A DNA stretch of 64,000 nucleotides from Allodiplogaster sudhausi (lineage: Eukaryota > Nematoda > Chromadorea > Rhabditida > Diplogasteridae). The position numbers and the translations under genes are program-made. Location: contig CALZFC010000276.1 of NCBI GenBank assembly GCA_945643635.1, positions 102,001 through 166,000 of the forward strand. The letters are read 5' to 3'. The notes below the pieces were generated by a model that was not told the origin of the DNA, searched no databases, and worked only from the letters and a program-made list of their open reading frames with translations. Shown here piece after piece: positions 1 through 12,371 of the stretch (position 1 is its first letter; the number at the start of each line of letters is the position of its first letter).

Positions 1-508
1 CATTTCTTCCAGGCGAGGCAGCGCCTTGCCAATGAAGCCCTCGAAGAAATTTAGTCAATTCAATTACAACGTTCTTTCTTCCTTCCTATCTGAGAGCCTA
101 AGTTTCAAGATGCCCCGTCAAAATGTTAGAGCAGATTTTTTTGAGGCAAAAACTAATTTTCGCACCAAACCAAAAAAAACTTCTCTAGTTGGAAATTTTA
201 AGGGCTTATAAAGAAGAGTTGCCGAACGGTATCTTCGTTGTTTTTCGAGAACAGTCATTTAAAGAAATTACAGCCCGGTGTATTTTTATGGCCACCGTTA
301 CATATTACATAGGGAATATGACTTACAGAACTGAGTTTATGCTTCTTTTTAATTTGGAAGAGCTCGTGTACAGCCGTGTTCGATGTCTCTCTTACGGACA
401 TTAGATCAAAGATGTTGGTGATAGGGCGACTTCATAGTATCGTTTGCAAATATTTCATATAAACTTTTTTTTGCTTTGTTCATTTCATGTCACGATTTTG
501 ACCAATCG
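1..508. other. Unassigned sequence at window start
   Basis: Nothing convincing is seen. Short open frames on the plus strand (26-211, 189-404) have no motif, no splice context and ordinary A/T-rich composition. Position 509 is the stop end of the minus-strand ORF described next. Confidence 0.5.
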
Positions 509-1594
509 TCAACTAACCGTGTAGACGGTGTCATCGAGACGCACGACGACTCTTCCTGCACGAGAAGAAGCCGCACTGACGGTGTGCTCGAGCAGATCCC
601 TCCTGCGCCTTCTGTCGTCCCTCGTCGGGTCCAAGCCGATCGATGTCCGCCCAACCCCAGGCAGCACGAGCGTCAACTCGTCCAAGGAAGCGTAATTCGC
701 GAACAGTTTGACTGGCTCGAATATCCTATTTGCTTGCAGCTGACTGAATCCCTCGCTCTTGAGGCAATTCAGATTATCGTCGCTGAGAAGGCTTCTTCTC
801 GTCAACCCGGCAATCCGTTTCGCCGCGTCATTCGAGTGCTCGAAGATCTCACGAATATCGACCGGATGTTCCATGACGCATTCGCTTGAATTGAGTTGTC
901 CTCTACTTCGAGAGAAGACATAGCGAAACCAGCACTTTCTGTCGGTGCGGAAGCAGATCCAGTTCTCATAAGAAAGCAGACAGATCTGGTCTGGATCACT
1001 TAAAGGATCAGGCTCCTCAACCGTCAGCGAGACATCATTAGGGAATATATAATCAGTGAAATTGATGTGCAAGGATACTTCGTAGGTGACGTCGCCATCA
1101 AAGAGAGGTGAAGAACTGGTGAAGCTCACGATCACAAAGCCTTTCGTGTACACGTAGATGGGCACAAATAGACGCGTTGCGGTCGCGAACGCGGCTGCAA
1201 CGCGTCTCGAATTAGCGATCGGCACTGGCACCGGCAGCACGCATGTGGCATGGTGTGCGAGTTGTTGTGACGACATCGGTTCAAGAGCGGTAATGAAAAG
1301 TGGACAGTTGTAAAATTCGTGCAGTAAGGTCACCTCAAGAGGGAAGCTTGGGCAGAAGATGGTGTAACGGTGGAGAAAGCGGCGGGCGGCGGCCGGGAAT
1401 GAGTCGACGCCGATGTGCGACTTCTGGAGCCAGAGAATCGCGTGCTCGGAGACGGCGAGAATCTTCGGGACGTTGGGACGACTTCCTCCATGGGGACGTT
1501 GGGACGACTTCCTCCATGGGGACGTTGGGACGACTTCCTCCATGGGGACGTCGCATGGGAAGCAGCTGAGAGGAGACAGGGCACGAAGAGACAT
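509..1594 (-). CDS. Hypothetical single-exon protein, about 361 aa, with a C-terminal HhH-like segment
   Basis: An uninterrupted frame runs from an ATG at 1594 to a TGA at 509. I do not recognise the family. The first 40 residues come from a 26-bp minisatellite (three perfect copies), giving a repeated Met-Glu-Glu-Val-Val-Pro / Trp-Arg-Lys-Ser-Ser pattern. The middle is beta-rich with several Cys and an N-glycosylation-like NFT. Residues around 290-310 (SLDELTLVLPGVGRTS) resemble the hairpin of a helix-hairpin-helix DNA-binding motif, and an Arg-rich run (RDDRRRRRD) follows. It could be one long exon of a spliced gene, or a retroposed copy. Length and composition argue against chance, but nothing confirms expression. 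Confidence 0.5.
   Translation of the reverse strand: MSLRALSPLSCFPCDVPMEEVVPTSPWRKSSQRPHGGSRPNVPKILAVSEHAILWLQKSHIGVDSFPAAARRFLHRYTIFCPSFPLEVTLLHEFYNCPLFITALEPMSSQQLAHHATCVLPVPVPIANSRRVAAAFATATRLFVPIYVYTKGFVIVSFTSSSPLFDGDVTYEVSLHINFTDYIFPNDVSLTVEEPDPLSDPDQICLLSYENWICFRTDRKCWFRYVFSRSRGQLNSSECVMEHPVDIREIFEHSNDAAKRIAGLTRRSLLSDDNLNCLKSEGFSQLQANRIFEPVKLFANYASLDELTLVLPGVGRTSIGLDPTRDDRRRRRDLLEHTVSAASSRAGRVVVRLDDTVYTVS
1469..1546. repeat. 26-bp minisatellite, three perfect copies plus a partial fourth
   Basis: The unit begins gacgttgggacgacttcc and ends catggg. Copies start at 1469, 1495 and 1521; a partial copy follows at 1547. Twenty-six is not a multiple of three, but three copies total 78 bp, so the minus-strand ORF stays open while each copy is read in a different frame. 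Confidence 0.9.
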
Positions 1595-2400
1595 TGATTG
1601 ATCTGCAAGGAAGGACCGATACAGGAGCGAGCGAGAGTGAGCGAAAGAGAGAAAGAGAGAACGAGAGAGAGAGAGAGAGAATTATATATTTAAAAAATTT
1701 TTGCAAACAAAAATTAATGAATATATACATATATGTATATATATATATACATGTAAGATACATGTATATATACATATATGTAGACAGGGCACGTAGCAGA
1801 AGCCTTGATCTCTACAATGATATCGTTCATGACGTGAAGTTCATAAATACTATTTTGTTAAAGGAAACAATTCAAGCAGTAGCTGAATAAAGAAAGCAAA
1901 ACAAGAAACCAAAGAAAACCAGGCCATACGAATGAATGAGGAGAAGAAGAGAACTCATAGATTTAATTATTTGCGATTCAAGAGTGCACTAATTGAATAT
2001 TACAGGCTAATGAAGCGTTGATTATGCAAAGAAAGAATGGAGGACAGAGATAGAAATGAAATTTTCTTTCATTTTCTTCGAGAATTCTAATTGCTTCTCT
2101 TTCATATTTTTTAAGCTACGCCCATCCATCCTACCGCTCACTAACAAATTTCTAGTAATAACTATTATTACGCTAAAAGTTGCATTTTTTAATTAAAGAA
2201 TAAGTATGCTTGTCTTGTTTTTTTGCGATCCTTATTCCTCAAATCAACTTTTTTCTTGTCAAAGTCATACTTTTTAGTTGAATTCTTCTTAAAACATTTT
2301 ATGTATGTACATATGAAAGAACGAAGCTTTTTAAAATATTTATTTACTCAATAATAAAAGGGAATACAATACAATTCCATAGTTCAATTTGTTATCGCAT
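1595..2400. other. Non-coding: GA tract, TATATG-rich stretch, AT-rich DNA
   Basis: A GA microsatellite lies near 1633-1680 and an alternating TA/TG stretch at about 1719-1782. The rest is AT-rich with no supported gene. Confidence 0.6.
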
Positions 2401-2751
2401 TGACCAAATTAAGGAATCTCGGAGAATCCAATCAAATTCTTTCCAGTAGAGTTTCGTGGCGCTGTGAATTGCGGCAACGACGAAGAGCGAAGCTCTCTTT
2501 GTCGCCTGTTGGATTTCCTTTTTCCCGCTTGAATTTCCGAGACGGATGTACAATCTAAGAATAAGTCATTCCTGCGCGAAGAGAGACTCCACATTAAATA
2601 GATAATATTTTTTAATGACTGAAGAAAATTACCTAATTTTTTTTAAAACTGAATTTTTAAGAATAGGCAGGCTCGTAGTAAAAAGAAACGAACATATTCT
2701 TTCTTTTAGTTAACTAACTTTCTCCGTGTTGCGGTCGACTTTGATAGACCA

Positions 2752-2905
2752 TCATGAAATTCCACCGGGAGAAGTCAAGGTATTCATCGTGTATGTTTTT
2801 TTGTTCGTAGAAGAGTCTGTCGAAAATGAGCGGATATCAATGTAAACACATTGGTCCATCCCTTTTGCCGTAGGCCCTTTCGTGAGTTGTATGTTCCGTA
2901 TTCTG
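2752..2905 (-). pseudogene. Exon-like fragment related to the 9.6-kb exon
   Basis: Read on the minus strand, this contains DEYLDFSRWNF, closely matching EYLDFTRWNF in the exon candidate at 9541-9768. Here the frame ends within fifteen codons (RPQHGES then stop). The protein-level match in the same strand and block order suggests a shared coding ancestor. No family is recognised. Probably a broken copy. Confidence 0.35.
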
Positions 2906-3747
2906 AAAACGAAAAAAAAAGAACTTATAGACACTCATAAAATAGAGAGAGAGAGAAAACAAATGCGACCTCGGAAAAAGCTAACCGAATGTAGATGCAC
3001 AAAGAGGTTAATTATTATGTCGTCGAGAGGAGTTGTCGGTGGCAGATGTATGCTGCCATGAACGTCTTCAAGTCGCCGTGTATGGGCGAGGAAGAAAATA
3101 GCCGAGGCAGAGGAAGAGCCGAATACGACTGAGCCGCCCCGGTCCGACTCGCTCAATCAATGGCCTTGCTGCTCTTACACCCATCTCTCTCTCTTTCTCT
3201 TATTCTCTCTCCCATTCCCTATGCTCTCTCACCCTTCACTCTCTCATTCTCTAGCAGTCTACTCCCTCCACTTGCTCTGTACTCTTTTCCATCCCCACAC
3301 GCCTCTTATCCACCATGTAAAGAACCTTCAAAGAGCAGTATTATTGCTTATGTGAAGAAAGACGTTCTTGATCCATTTTCTTCCCAATTTTGTATTCTTC
3401 TCGTAATAAAATGACAATGTTTTCGATGAACGGAGAGTTATTTTATTCATAAAAAAATCATAATTATAGTGGATAAAATGGGGTCAAGTCGTCCAAATGG
3501 GGTTGCCGGCGTAGCCTCGGCTTGTGGCCTGTGTAATGACGATAAAGCAAGCAATCATTCGAGGCGAACATTCACATTTAATTGCAAGCACACCCTGTTC
3601 AATAAAACCGCTCCATACAAAGCAATCTAGATATTCTCTCCCTCTCTCACTCTCTCTCTCTTCTTCTCTATCTCTCTCTTTCTGTCTCTCTTTCTCTCAC
3701 ACTCTCTCTCCATTTTTCTATCATTTCCTTTTCTTTCTACATACATA

Positions 3748-3872
3748 GTCCCTCCTAATCATAATAATCATAATGCGTGTCTCGTCGGGTTCACAGTATA
3801 CTCGCCGTTGACAATCCACATGAGACCGTATCTCAATTGGCGGAATGTACTCGCCGTTTAAGGATGCGAAAT
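3748..3872 (-). pseudogene. Remnant of the last FReD exon
   Basis: The sequence matches exon 6 of the FReD gene (10839-10992), including the segments encoding NGEYVPP, LMWIVNGEY and the C-terminal Pro-Thr-Arg-Thr-Arg region, with indels that break the frame. The homology stops where the gene would have its last intron. It lies after the same (CT)n tract and the same upstream block as the intact gene, so it is a decayed duplicate of that locus end. Confidence 0.7.
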
Positions 3873-5577
3873 TATTGATTATCTAAAATTTTACCTTCAA
3901 ATCTTCTCTCGCTACCTCAGGTGATGAAAGGAGTATGAAACCAATGAAAATGGATCTCGCTAGACAGCGAATAGGTGATGAAGGAACAGAACAGGAAGTG
4001 CCAGCCGCATGACTCTATTGAAGACAGCAGGCATGAGAGTGCCAGGCAGCACTAATTGCAGCGTTACCCGCCGAACTTTTTTTGTAATCTTCGTTAGGTC
4101 ATTCTGGAAAATGCGTGATAACCTAGCACTCCTTTTTGAGAGATTTTTGTTCTGTTTTCATGTACATTCATAGATATTCGGTGCATTTTCAACACTGTCG
4201 TTCCTTTGTTTCATGAATCTTTGGTAGAACTCATGCACAGAAACAGAGAGTAAGGAAAAGAGAGAAAGGGAAGGATTTTTGCTGGTATTTTGTGCGAAGA
4301 AATACACACTGGTTAGACTAGTTTATCTGATGAGGCAATCGATTAGAGAATCTGAGGCAACTTCTGTTCAAATTAAGAAGCAGTTGAGAGAACGTCGATG
4401 TAATCATTTAATTGTAAAATTGAACGAAAGTAACCTAAAATTTTGTAATTGCGACCGAGCTTGATCCGCTTTTCATTCATAGAAAAGTCAGTGGCATGTG
4501 GACATCCTACATGTATGCTCAGTGAACTTATTTCAATCGCTTTCTAGGGGGGATGAAATCCATGTATGTATGTATGTACATATATGAGCAGAAAGTGGTC
4601 AGTCAAGCAGAGTTGACGTTCTCTGCCTCTCTAATTGCAAGCCAATCGTCTGCACAGCCTCCGTTTTCTTCATCTCACCTCTCTATCGCTCTATCTCTCA
4701 GTCTCTCTATATCTTCCATATAATTGCTCACTCGGACTTTCTGAAGAATGCTTGTATCGTTTTAATATCCTTTTCTCCAGCAACTTTTTATATGCAGATT
4801 AATAATTTTTGGTTCTATTTTTTAAATTACGTTAGATTTATCTACACATGAAGGAATGATGATTATTTTTATCAAATACGTAATCATAACAAAGAGAATG
4901 CAATACAACTCCACGGTGGGCTCTGAGCATTCAATCAAATTCTTTTAAGTAGTGTCATGCCCGCAGGCTGGACTAGGAAACCATCCGATCTCCGTGAGGA
5001 AATCGATCTCGTGTGCTCTCTCATTCTTGGTGGTTTCATTCCGAAGTGCACGATTTCATTAAAGCTGTCGCTGGCATCGTACGCCGGCTGACAGACACTG
5101 CTCTTATAAAATTGGCACTAAACGCAGAGATTGTTGATCGCTTTCATCACTTTCCGAGATCCCATCACTTTCAGCATAATCGTTGGCTGCCCGTTCATTT
5201 TGATCCATTTGCACGTCTAGACGCGCAACTTCAATTTCAATTTTTTAGACGTCCTTTTGACGAAGCAATTTTTTATCTGAATATATTATCAACTTGAGGG
5301 GGAGATATGCGTGTTCGTCTAATTGTAAGCAACCATAATGCACTAATCACTCACCTCATGTCTTGAGAGGAGAACGGGTGGCGTCAACCTCTGTTTACTC
5401 TTCAACGAGAGATCATACATCTTTGTTCTGTCTACATACATACATACATTTTACATATATAATCGGAAGGTAGGCACGGCCCTCCATCAGCGCTAATAAA
5501 GCTTGGCCATCGTGGGCTGCTAGGAGGCGGGAAAAATGAGTTTCAAAGCAACATTGCGCAAAAAATTTTAATTTGGC

Positions 5578-5983
5578 TGTTGGGTAGGCGGAGGCTATAA
5601 TATACTGTAGATCCGAGACTTCAAACTACAAATTACTGCTAATGGGCTGCAATGCAGCAAGTAAACATAGTAGTGACTGAGAGTAAACAGTAGGGGAAGG
5701 CAAGCCGCGGCTCTCGTTCTCTGCTCCGCAGCCACTTCCTGTATCTCCAACCTCTCGGGCCCCCCCCCCCCCGACTACAGCCTGGGTGGAGTGGGGAGGA
5801 GATGTCATGCCCATGGAACCGGGCTCAGCCCAGGCTGGAGGCGGGGACTCGAGAGGTAGATAAGCGAGAGGCTGCGGACCAGAAAACAAGAGCGACGGCT
5901 TCCCTTCCCTTACCTTCCGCCACATTTATGTTGACTAAATAAAGTTGTTGTAGTGCTATGCACGACTACCGCTACACCCAACA
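5578..5983. mobile_element. Solo LTR (about 406 bp) of an unidentified LTR retrotransposon
   Basis: The segment starts TGTTGGGT and ends ACCCAACA, a perfect 8-bp inverted pair with the TG...CA ends typical of LTRs. A TATAATA box lies near 5596 and an AATAAA signal near 5938, about 40 bp before the end, which places the expected promoter and polyadenylation signals on the plus strand. The interior is much more GC-rich than its surroundings and contains a run of C near 5760. Flanking bases are TGGC before and TGGA after, a possible 4-bp target duplication with one mismatch. No internal retroviral genes are attached, so a solo LTR from recombination is the simplest reading. It is unrelated in sequence to the LTRs at 38788 and 46430. 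Confidence 0.65.
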
Positions 5984-6583
5984 TGGATAGCAAGAAGACA
6001 ACAAACTTCTACAGTAGAGTTTCGTGGCGCTGTGCAATGGGACAGTGACGAAGTGTGAAGCTGACGAACCTACAATCTAACAATAAGGCATTTCTGCGCG
6101 AAGGGAGGCTCCATACAAATAGATAATATTTTTAGTGAGTGAAGAACATTGACAAAAGTTTTTTTAAAGCAATTTCAGAATAGGCATGCTGGTAGCAACA
6201 AGAATCGAACATTTTCTTTTTTATATCTCCAACTTTCCTTAAAACTTTCTTTATGGACAGTCAAAAGTAGAAGAGAAAAAACTATGACCCAATCAACGTG
6301 AAATAACGCAATATCTAGGGGAACACAGACCAAATGTAATAACCACAAAGCGGCTTATGATTGTGTCGCTTAGACGAGTTGTCGGTGGTAGATGTATGCT
6401 GCCATGAACGTCTTCAAGTCGCCGTGTATGGGCGAGGAAGAAAATAGCCGAGGGAAGAGTCGAATGGAACTGTAGTAGGCCCTATTAAGAGATTTTTGTC
6501 TGTTTTCCTGTACATACATCGATATTCGGTGCATTTTCAACACTCTCGTTCCTTTCATGAATACTTCGTAGAATTCATGCACT

Positions 6584-6620
<37 letters not shown>

Positions 6621-9540
6621 CCCGATAAAAAAGAGAGAATTTGTGCGAGAAAATACAGAGTGGCTGGGTTGGTTTATCTGATGAGCCAATCGATCGGAGA
6701 ATCTTGAGGCGACTTCTCGTTAGAAGGCAGTTTTTTTATAAAGATGCAGTCGAGAGAATGGTGATGAAACGTTGAATTCTAAATGAACGACGAAAGTTAC
6801 CTCAAATTTTGTAATTGCAGCGGACCTCTGGATTCACTTTCGTGTTTAGCAGTCAGAGGCAGATGTATGCACATATACTGCAGTGAACATGTTGCAATCG
6901 CGTTGTGGGGGAGCAGACAATTTCTAAGTATGGGCCAAAAGTGTTCGGTCCAGCAGAGTGAACGCTGTTGCCTCACTAATTGTAAGCCAACTGATTGGAC
7001 ATCCGCCCCTTTTCTTTCTTTCACACCATCTCTCTCACTCAATCTCTACGTCTCTCTATATTTTACCTTCACTCGGACCATCTATTTATTTATTTATTTA
7101 TTCAATACATCATTAAGATGTGACGACATTAAGAGCTAAAGAACGAGAATTGCAAGATTCAATTGTAACGTTTTAAATGAAAATCGAATGTAATAATCCG
7201 CGGAGAGGAAGAAGAAAAACAAATTGTGGGGAAAGATCTGAAGTATGTTGTCCTGTTTTAGTATCCTGTTTCCTCGGTAAACTTTTCTAGAAATTTTTCC
7301 TACTACTTTATATAAAGAACGAACCTTTAAAAAAATTTTTTATCTAGCACAATAATAACAAAGATAATACAATACAATTCCACAGTGGTCTCTGAGAATC
7401 CAATCAAATTCTTTCGAGTAGACTTTAGTCGCGCAGTGGCGTGCGGCTCCAAGAGTTGAATTAGCTTTTTCCCGCCTGAGCTTCTGAGACGGATGGGCAA
7501 TCGTAGAGAGTCTCCATATAAATTGAGGATATTTTTAATGAATGAAGAAAATACCAAAATCTTTCAAAAATGGCAAGAAGAAACGAACATTTTCCTTCTA
7601 TAGTTAGCAAGCTCGTGCCCGTCATAAGTCGAATGGCGAGATGCCGACTTGGCATGGCGGTTGGCGGCAGTGTCTGCGGATGAATCCGAGGAAGCGCCCG
7701 AAGTACATCCGCAGTATGATGTTGAGGTCGACTTCAACAATCGTGAACGAGCGGGTTTTCCCAGCTTCGATTTTCGTTCACTTTCTCGTCTTTCAGGACT
7801 TCGATGCACAAGAGATCTGGAGTGTGGCCACGTAACATCTATAAAAGTAAGGGTATGAAACCATTTCTTATTGTTATCTTAGTTAGTGCCTCCTTCCCAA
7901 AGAGCTCGTTGGTAAAATCAGAACACGCCGCACTCGCTCATCTCTCGGGTATTTAGAGTTCCTCCGCTCATTCTTAGAAATTTCGCACCATCACTCCCGC
8001 TACACCACCAGAACTGCATGTGTGTATGCGAATATGTACAAATTACATCTTTAAAGTCGCCAGCCCTCCCTCTCAACTCCCGGAATTTTATATGATTTAT
8101 TTTCTTCTATGAACTCTTTTCTTTTTCAACCATTGTCTTCTTTGTCTTTTAAATAGCCACATTTTCCCATTTTGCAAAATAAGGAGAATAGTTAGGCATG
8201 TCATCTCCGCAGTCTTTGGCAACATAATCAGAGTAAAATACCGCAATATCTAGGGGAAAACTGACCGAATGTAGATGCACAAAGAGGTTTATGATTGACA
8301 TCGTCGAGAGGAGTTGTCGGTGGCAGATGTATGCTGCTATGAACGTGTTGAAGTCGCCGTGTATGGGCGAGTAAGAAAATAGCCGAAGAAGAGGACGAGT
8401 CGAATAGAACTGAGCCGGTCCGGTCCGACCCGCTCAATCAATGGCCTCGCTCCTTCGACGCCCATCTCCCTCTTTCTCTTGTCCTCTCTCCCTTTTCCTA
8501 TGTCATTTCACTCTCTCATTCTCTAGCAGTGTACTCCCTCCACTACTCTTATCCACCATGAAAGTAACCTTTAAAGAGCCGTATTATTGCTAATGTGAAG
8601 AAAGATGTTCTTGATCCATTTCCTTCCCAATTTTCGTGTTCTGCTCGTAATAAAATCACGGTGTTTTCGATGAACGGAGAGTTATTTATGCATTAGAAAA
8701 TCATAATCATTGTAGCAAAATTGGGCTCAAGTCTTCCAAGTGGGGTTGCCGGCGTAGCCTCGGCTTGTGGCCTATGTAATCACGAATCATTTAATTGTAA
8801 ACAATGAAGGAAAGTAACTTAAAATTTTGTAATTGCAACCGACCTTTATCCACTTTTCATTCATAGAAAAGTCAGAGGCATCTGAACATATGTACATACA
8901 TTTGCATGTATATGCTGCAGTGAACATATTGCAATCGTCTAGTAGGGTTAAAAATGACAAGTTAAAAGTAAGCAGAAATTGGTCAGTCAAGCAGAGTTGA
9001 CGCTCTCTTCCTCTCTAATTGTAAGCAAATCACCTGGACAGCCGCCGTTCTCTTTATCTCACCATCTCTCTATCGCTCTTTCTCTCTGTCTCTCTGTATC
9101 TTCCATACAATTGCTCACTCGAACTCTCTGAAGAATTCTTGTCTTGATTTCCTTTTTCCTCAATCAGTTTCCTCTTGACATATGAATACTCTTTGAAAAT
9201 AATTTTCCTATTACATTATATGTATCGATATAAATGAACGACGAGTTGGTTTTTTTATCAAACACATAATAATTACAAATAGAATACGGTATAATTATCT
9301 TCTTCCGCGTCTCTCTGCCTGTTAAACACAATGGAAACTTGCGCTTGATCGAAACCGAGGACGTCGAAAAATTTTCCCGCTTGAGCTTCCGAGACGGATG
9401 GGCAGCTTCAGGTTTTCCTGAGCGAAGTTAGTCTACATGGAAATTAATTTTTTTTTTGTAATGAATGAAGAAAGTTGCCTATCTCCTTTAAAATAGGCAA
9501 CATGAAACGAAAATATTCTTTCTTATAGTTAATTAGCTTT

Positions 9541-9768
9541 CTTACTATTTCTCACCGTGCGGGACGACCTTGCTGACGGTGGCTATCAGCTGATCTGCGT
9601 GCTCCTTCTTCGGCGGTTCTGAAAAGAATTGAACGGAGATAGATGATGTCCATGCTCGTTGGACGAGCAGCCGTCCGCTGGGGAGCCGTCCGATTCGGTG
9701 TGGTGATCATCCGGGATGAGCATGTCAACTCTAATGAAATTCCACCTCGTGAAATCTAGATATTCCAT
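9541..9768 (-). CDS. Partial gene: candidate exon(s) of an unrecognised protein
   Basis: A minus-strand acceptor (cttgcag) precedes an open frame beginning MEYLDFTRWNFIRVDML at 9768. A second acceptor (tttcag) near 9615 precedes EPPKKEHADQLIATV, ending SKVVPHGEK and a stop. The first segment is conserved at protein level in the fragment near 2.8 kb. No start exon is identified. It may be the 3' end of a gene within the duplicated array, or a young pseudogene. Confidence 0.3.
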
Positions 9769-10636
9769 CTGCAAGTACAAATGTAATATGCAAGTCGAAG
9801 ATATTAATGTCAAAATTTTGTTTTTGGATGGACATCGAAGAATGGAATCAAAACGTTGTTCTTATCGGGCTTCGAACCTCAGTCCGCAGGACGATCCATC
9901 CTTTTGCCTTAGTCCCTTTTTCGTGTATTCATGTACCGTCCTATGAAATCGGAAAACATTTCTAATGGACATTCAAAAAATGGCGAAAAAAAAAACAAAT
10001 ACAACCTAATAAATGTGAAATACCGCAATATCTAATGGAAAACTGACGGATTTTGAGAGGTACAAAGATGTATGCGGTTGTGACGCCGGGAGTTGTCGGT
10101 GGCAGATGTATGCTGCCATGAACGTCTTGAAGTCGCCGTGTATGGGCGAGGAAGAAAATAACTGAAGCAGATGAAGAGTTGAATACAACTGAGCCCCTCC
10201 AATCAATGACCTCTTTGCTCTGACGCCCATTTCCCTCTTTTTCTTCTCCTCTCTCGCATTCCTATGCTCTCTCACCTTTCACTCTCTCATTCTCTAGCAG
10301 ACTGCTCCTCCACTATTTCTATGCTCTTTTCCCTCCCCACACGCCTCTTATCCACCATGTAAAGAACCTTCAAACAGCAGTATGATTGCATATATGAAGA
10401 ATAAAGGCGGTCTTGATCCATTATCTTCCCAGCTTTCGTGTGCACCTCGTAATAAAAGTTATTTATGCATAAAAAAATCATAATTATAGTAGCAAAATTG
10501 GGATCAAGTCGTCCAAGTGGGGTTGCCGACGTGGCCTCTGCTTGTGGCCTGTATAATGACGGTAAAGCAAGCAATCATTCGAGGCGAACATTCACATTCT
10601 CACTCAGTTCAATAAAGCAGCTAACAAGACAATCTA

Positions 10637-10639
<3 letters not shown>

Positions 10640-10676
<37 letters not shown>

Positions 10677-10820
10677 ATCTGCTTCTCTCTCTCTCTCTCT
10701 CTCTTCTTCCGTTATCTATCTCTCTCTCTTTCTCTCACTCTCTCTCTCTTTTTCGCTCTCTCTTTTCTTTCTATCTCTATTTCTCTCAGTCTCTCACTCT
10801 CTCTCTCCCTCTTTCTATCT
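10640..10820. repeat. (CT)n microsatellite beside the FReD 3' end
   Basis: About 180 bp of imperfect CT repeat on the plus strand, ending some 20 bp before the FReD stop codon. The same tract accompanies the FReD remnant near 3.6-3.7 kb. Confidence 0.9.
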
Positions 10821-10838
10821 CTTCCTTTTCTTTCCACA

Positions 10839-12319
10839 TTAATCCCTCCTAATCATAATGCGAGTCCTCGTCGGGTTCACGGTATACTCGCCGTTGACGA
10901 TCCACATGAGACCATAACCATTGCCGTACTCAATCGGCGGAACGTACTCGCCGTTCAGAGATGCGAAGGCGCAGTTACGCAGCCACCAGCCGCTGCAAAA
11001 GCAGAAAAAGTCTACCCGGGATTGAACCTTGGTTCTTTGAATTGGAAACGACTACAACTTAACCACTACACTAACATACCCAAGGTGATAGTCGGTGACA
11101 CACCGCGGCGTCGGGTCGTTGACGCGGTCGACGGTGGAGAAGGCGGCGCCATCGCTGCACGACAAGTCATACCAGCCGGTGCTCGCGTTCCCGGCGGGCG
11201 ACCAGCCAGAGTACGAGAAGTGGCCCGCGTACTTGGCAGACTCTGGCTCGAGCTGAGAGAGAGAGAGAGTGAGAGGAAAAGAAAGAGAGAAATAGAGAAA
11301 GAGAGAAAGAAAGAGTGAGAAAGCTATAGAGATAATACCTTAAGGAAGAGAGAACAACAGAGGCATGGAGGTATGCATGGAATATAAACAAGAGAAAAAG
11401 ATAGGAAAACTAGGAGAGATATGAGAGAAGAAGAGAAGCGGAGAAGGCGAGAGAAAGAGAGACGGTACCGAGAAGATGTAATCGCTCCAGTAGTAGTCGT
11501 TGGCGTGTTCACTGCCAGGCGCACGGTCACCCCACAACTCGAAGCGCATCGTCACGTTCGACGAGGCGAGGCGAGAGAGAGCGGCCAGGCCGAGCCAGTA
11601 GGAGGAATACTTGATAGAGAGAGAGAAAGAGAGAGAGTGAGAGAGAGAAAGAGGTAGGGAAGTTAGAGATAGAGAATGAGGGAGAGAGAGGGAGAGTGAT
11701 GTGACGAAAGATATAGAGGGGAAAGTGAGGAGGATTGTATGGGAAATTGTCAAAGATTAAAGTTGAGTGACATAGTAAAAGTCGTAAATATTGAACAGTA
11801 ATGCGAAAAATAGAAAAGATAAAGAATAAAACCTGTGGATTGCCGAAGCCGATCTTGTAGTCGAGCCACGTGCGATTCCAGAAGGACTCGCGGCCGTCGT
11901 CGCGTCTGAATAGAGAATCAACATTTAATTTTTTTATAGCAAAAAAAATTTAAAAAAAAATTAACTTGTGTTCCCCTTTGATCTTGTACTTTTGTAACAA
12001 CAACAAAAAAATTTCGCTTCTTGATTGGAGATAAAAGTTGGCCAAAAATGCGCTGCTTTTATTTTGTTCTTGATTCACCGAAAAATATATCTCATGATTC
12101 TTCAATCTCATTGTCAGAGTTCTCAAACAAACAATGAGATAAAAAATCTAAAGATTACGTTTATTATATATTTTTATATTTTATATCTCTATATAAAGGA
12201 TTAAAATTATTTTTTTAAAAACGAACTTCTGAACAAGTGTCCATGTTTCGTTCGCGCTTGTCTGGATGCAGTTGAGACGTGTTGGCTGGCCATCGATGTT
12301 CACACTTTGCCAGGATCTG

Positions 12320-12371
<52 letters not shown>

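Larger units (their letters stand above)
2401..10830. repeat. Array of degenerate duplicated blocks downstream of the FReD gene
   Basis: Several sequence blocks recur in roughly the same order through this region. One holds the string agttgtcggtggcagatgt (3031-3106, 6377-6452, 8312-8387, 10091-10164). Another holds gcctcggcttgtggcct (near 3503, 8743, 10529). A third holds gagacggatg (near 2540, 7490, 9395). A fourth holds gtcagtcaagcagagttga (near 4600 and 8980, with a diverged copy near 6940). Copies differ by substitutions and small indels, and most open frames do not persist between copies. The picture is repeated segmental duplication of a gene-plus-flank unit followed by decay. Confidence 0.8.

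Noticed and set aside
5626..5925. 99-codon Pro/Gly-rich minus-strand frame
   Set aside because: It lies inside the solo LTR and reflects its GC-rich body.
9860..9890. Possible tRNA gene (GGTTCGAAGCCC on the minus strand)
   Set aside because: No matching A box or cloverleaf around it; only a B-box-like string.
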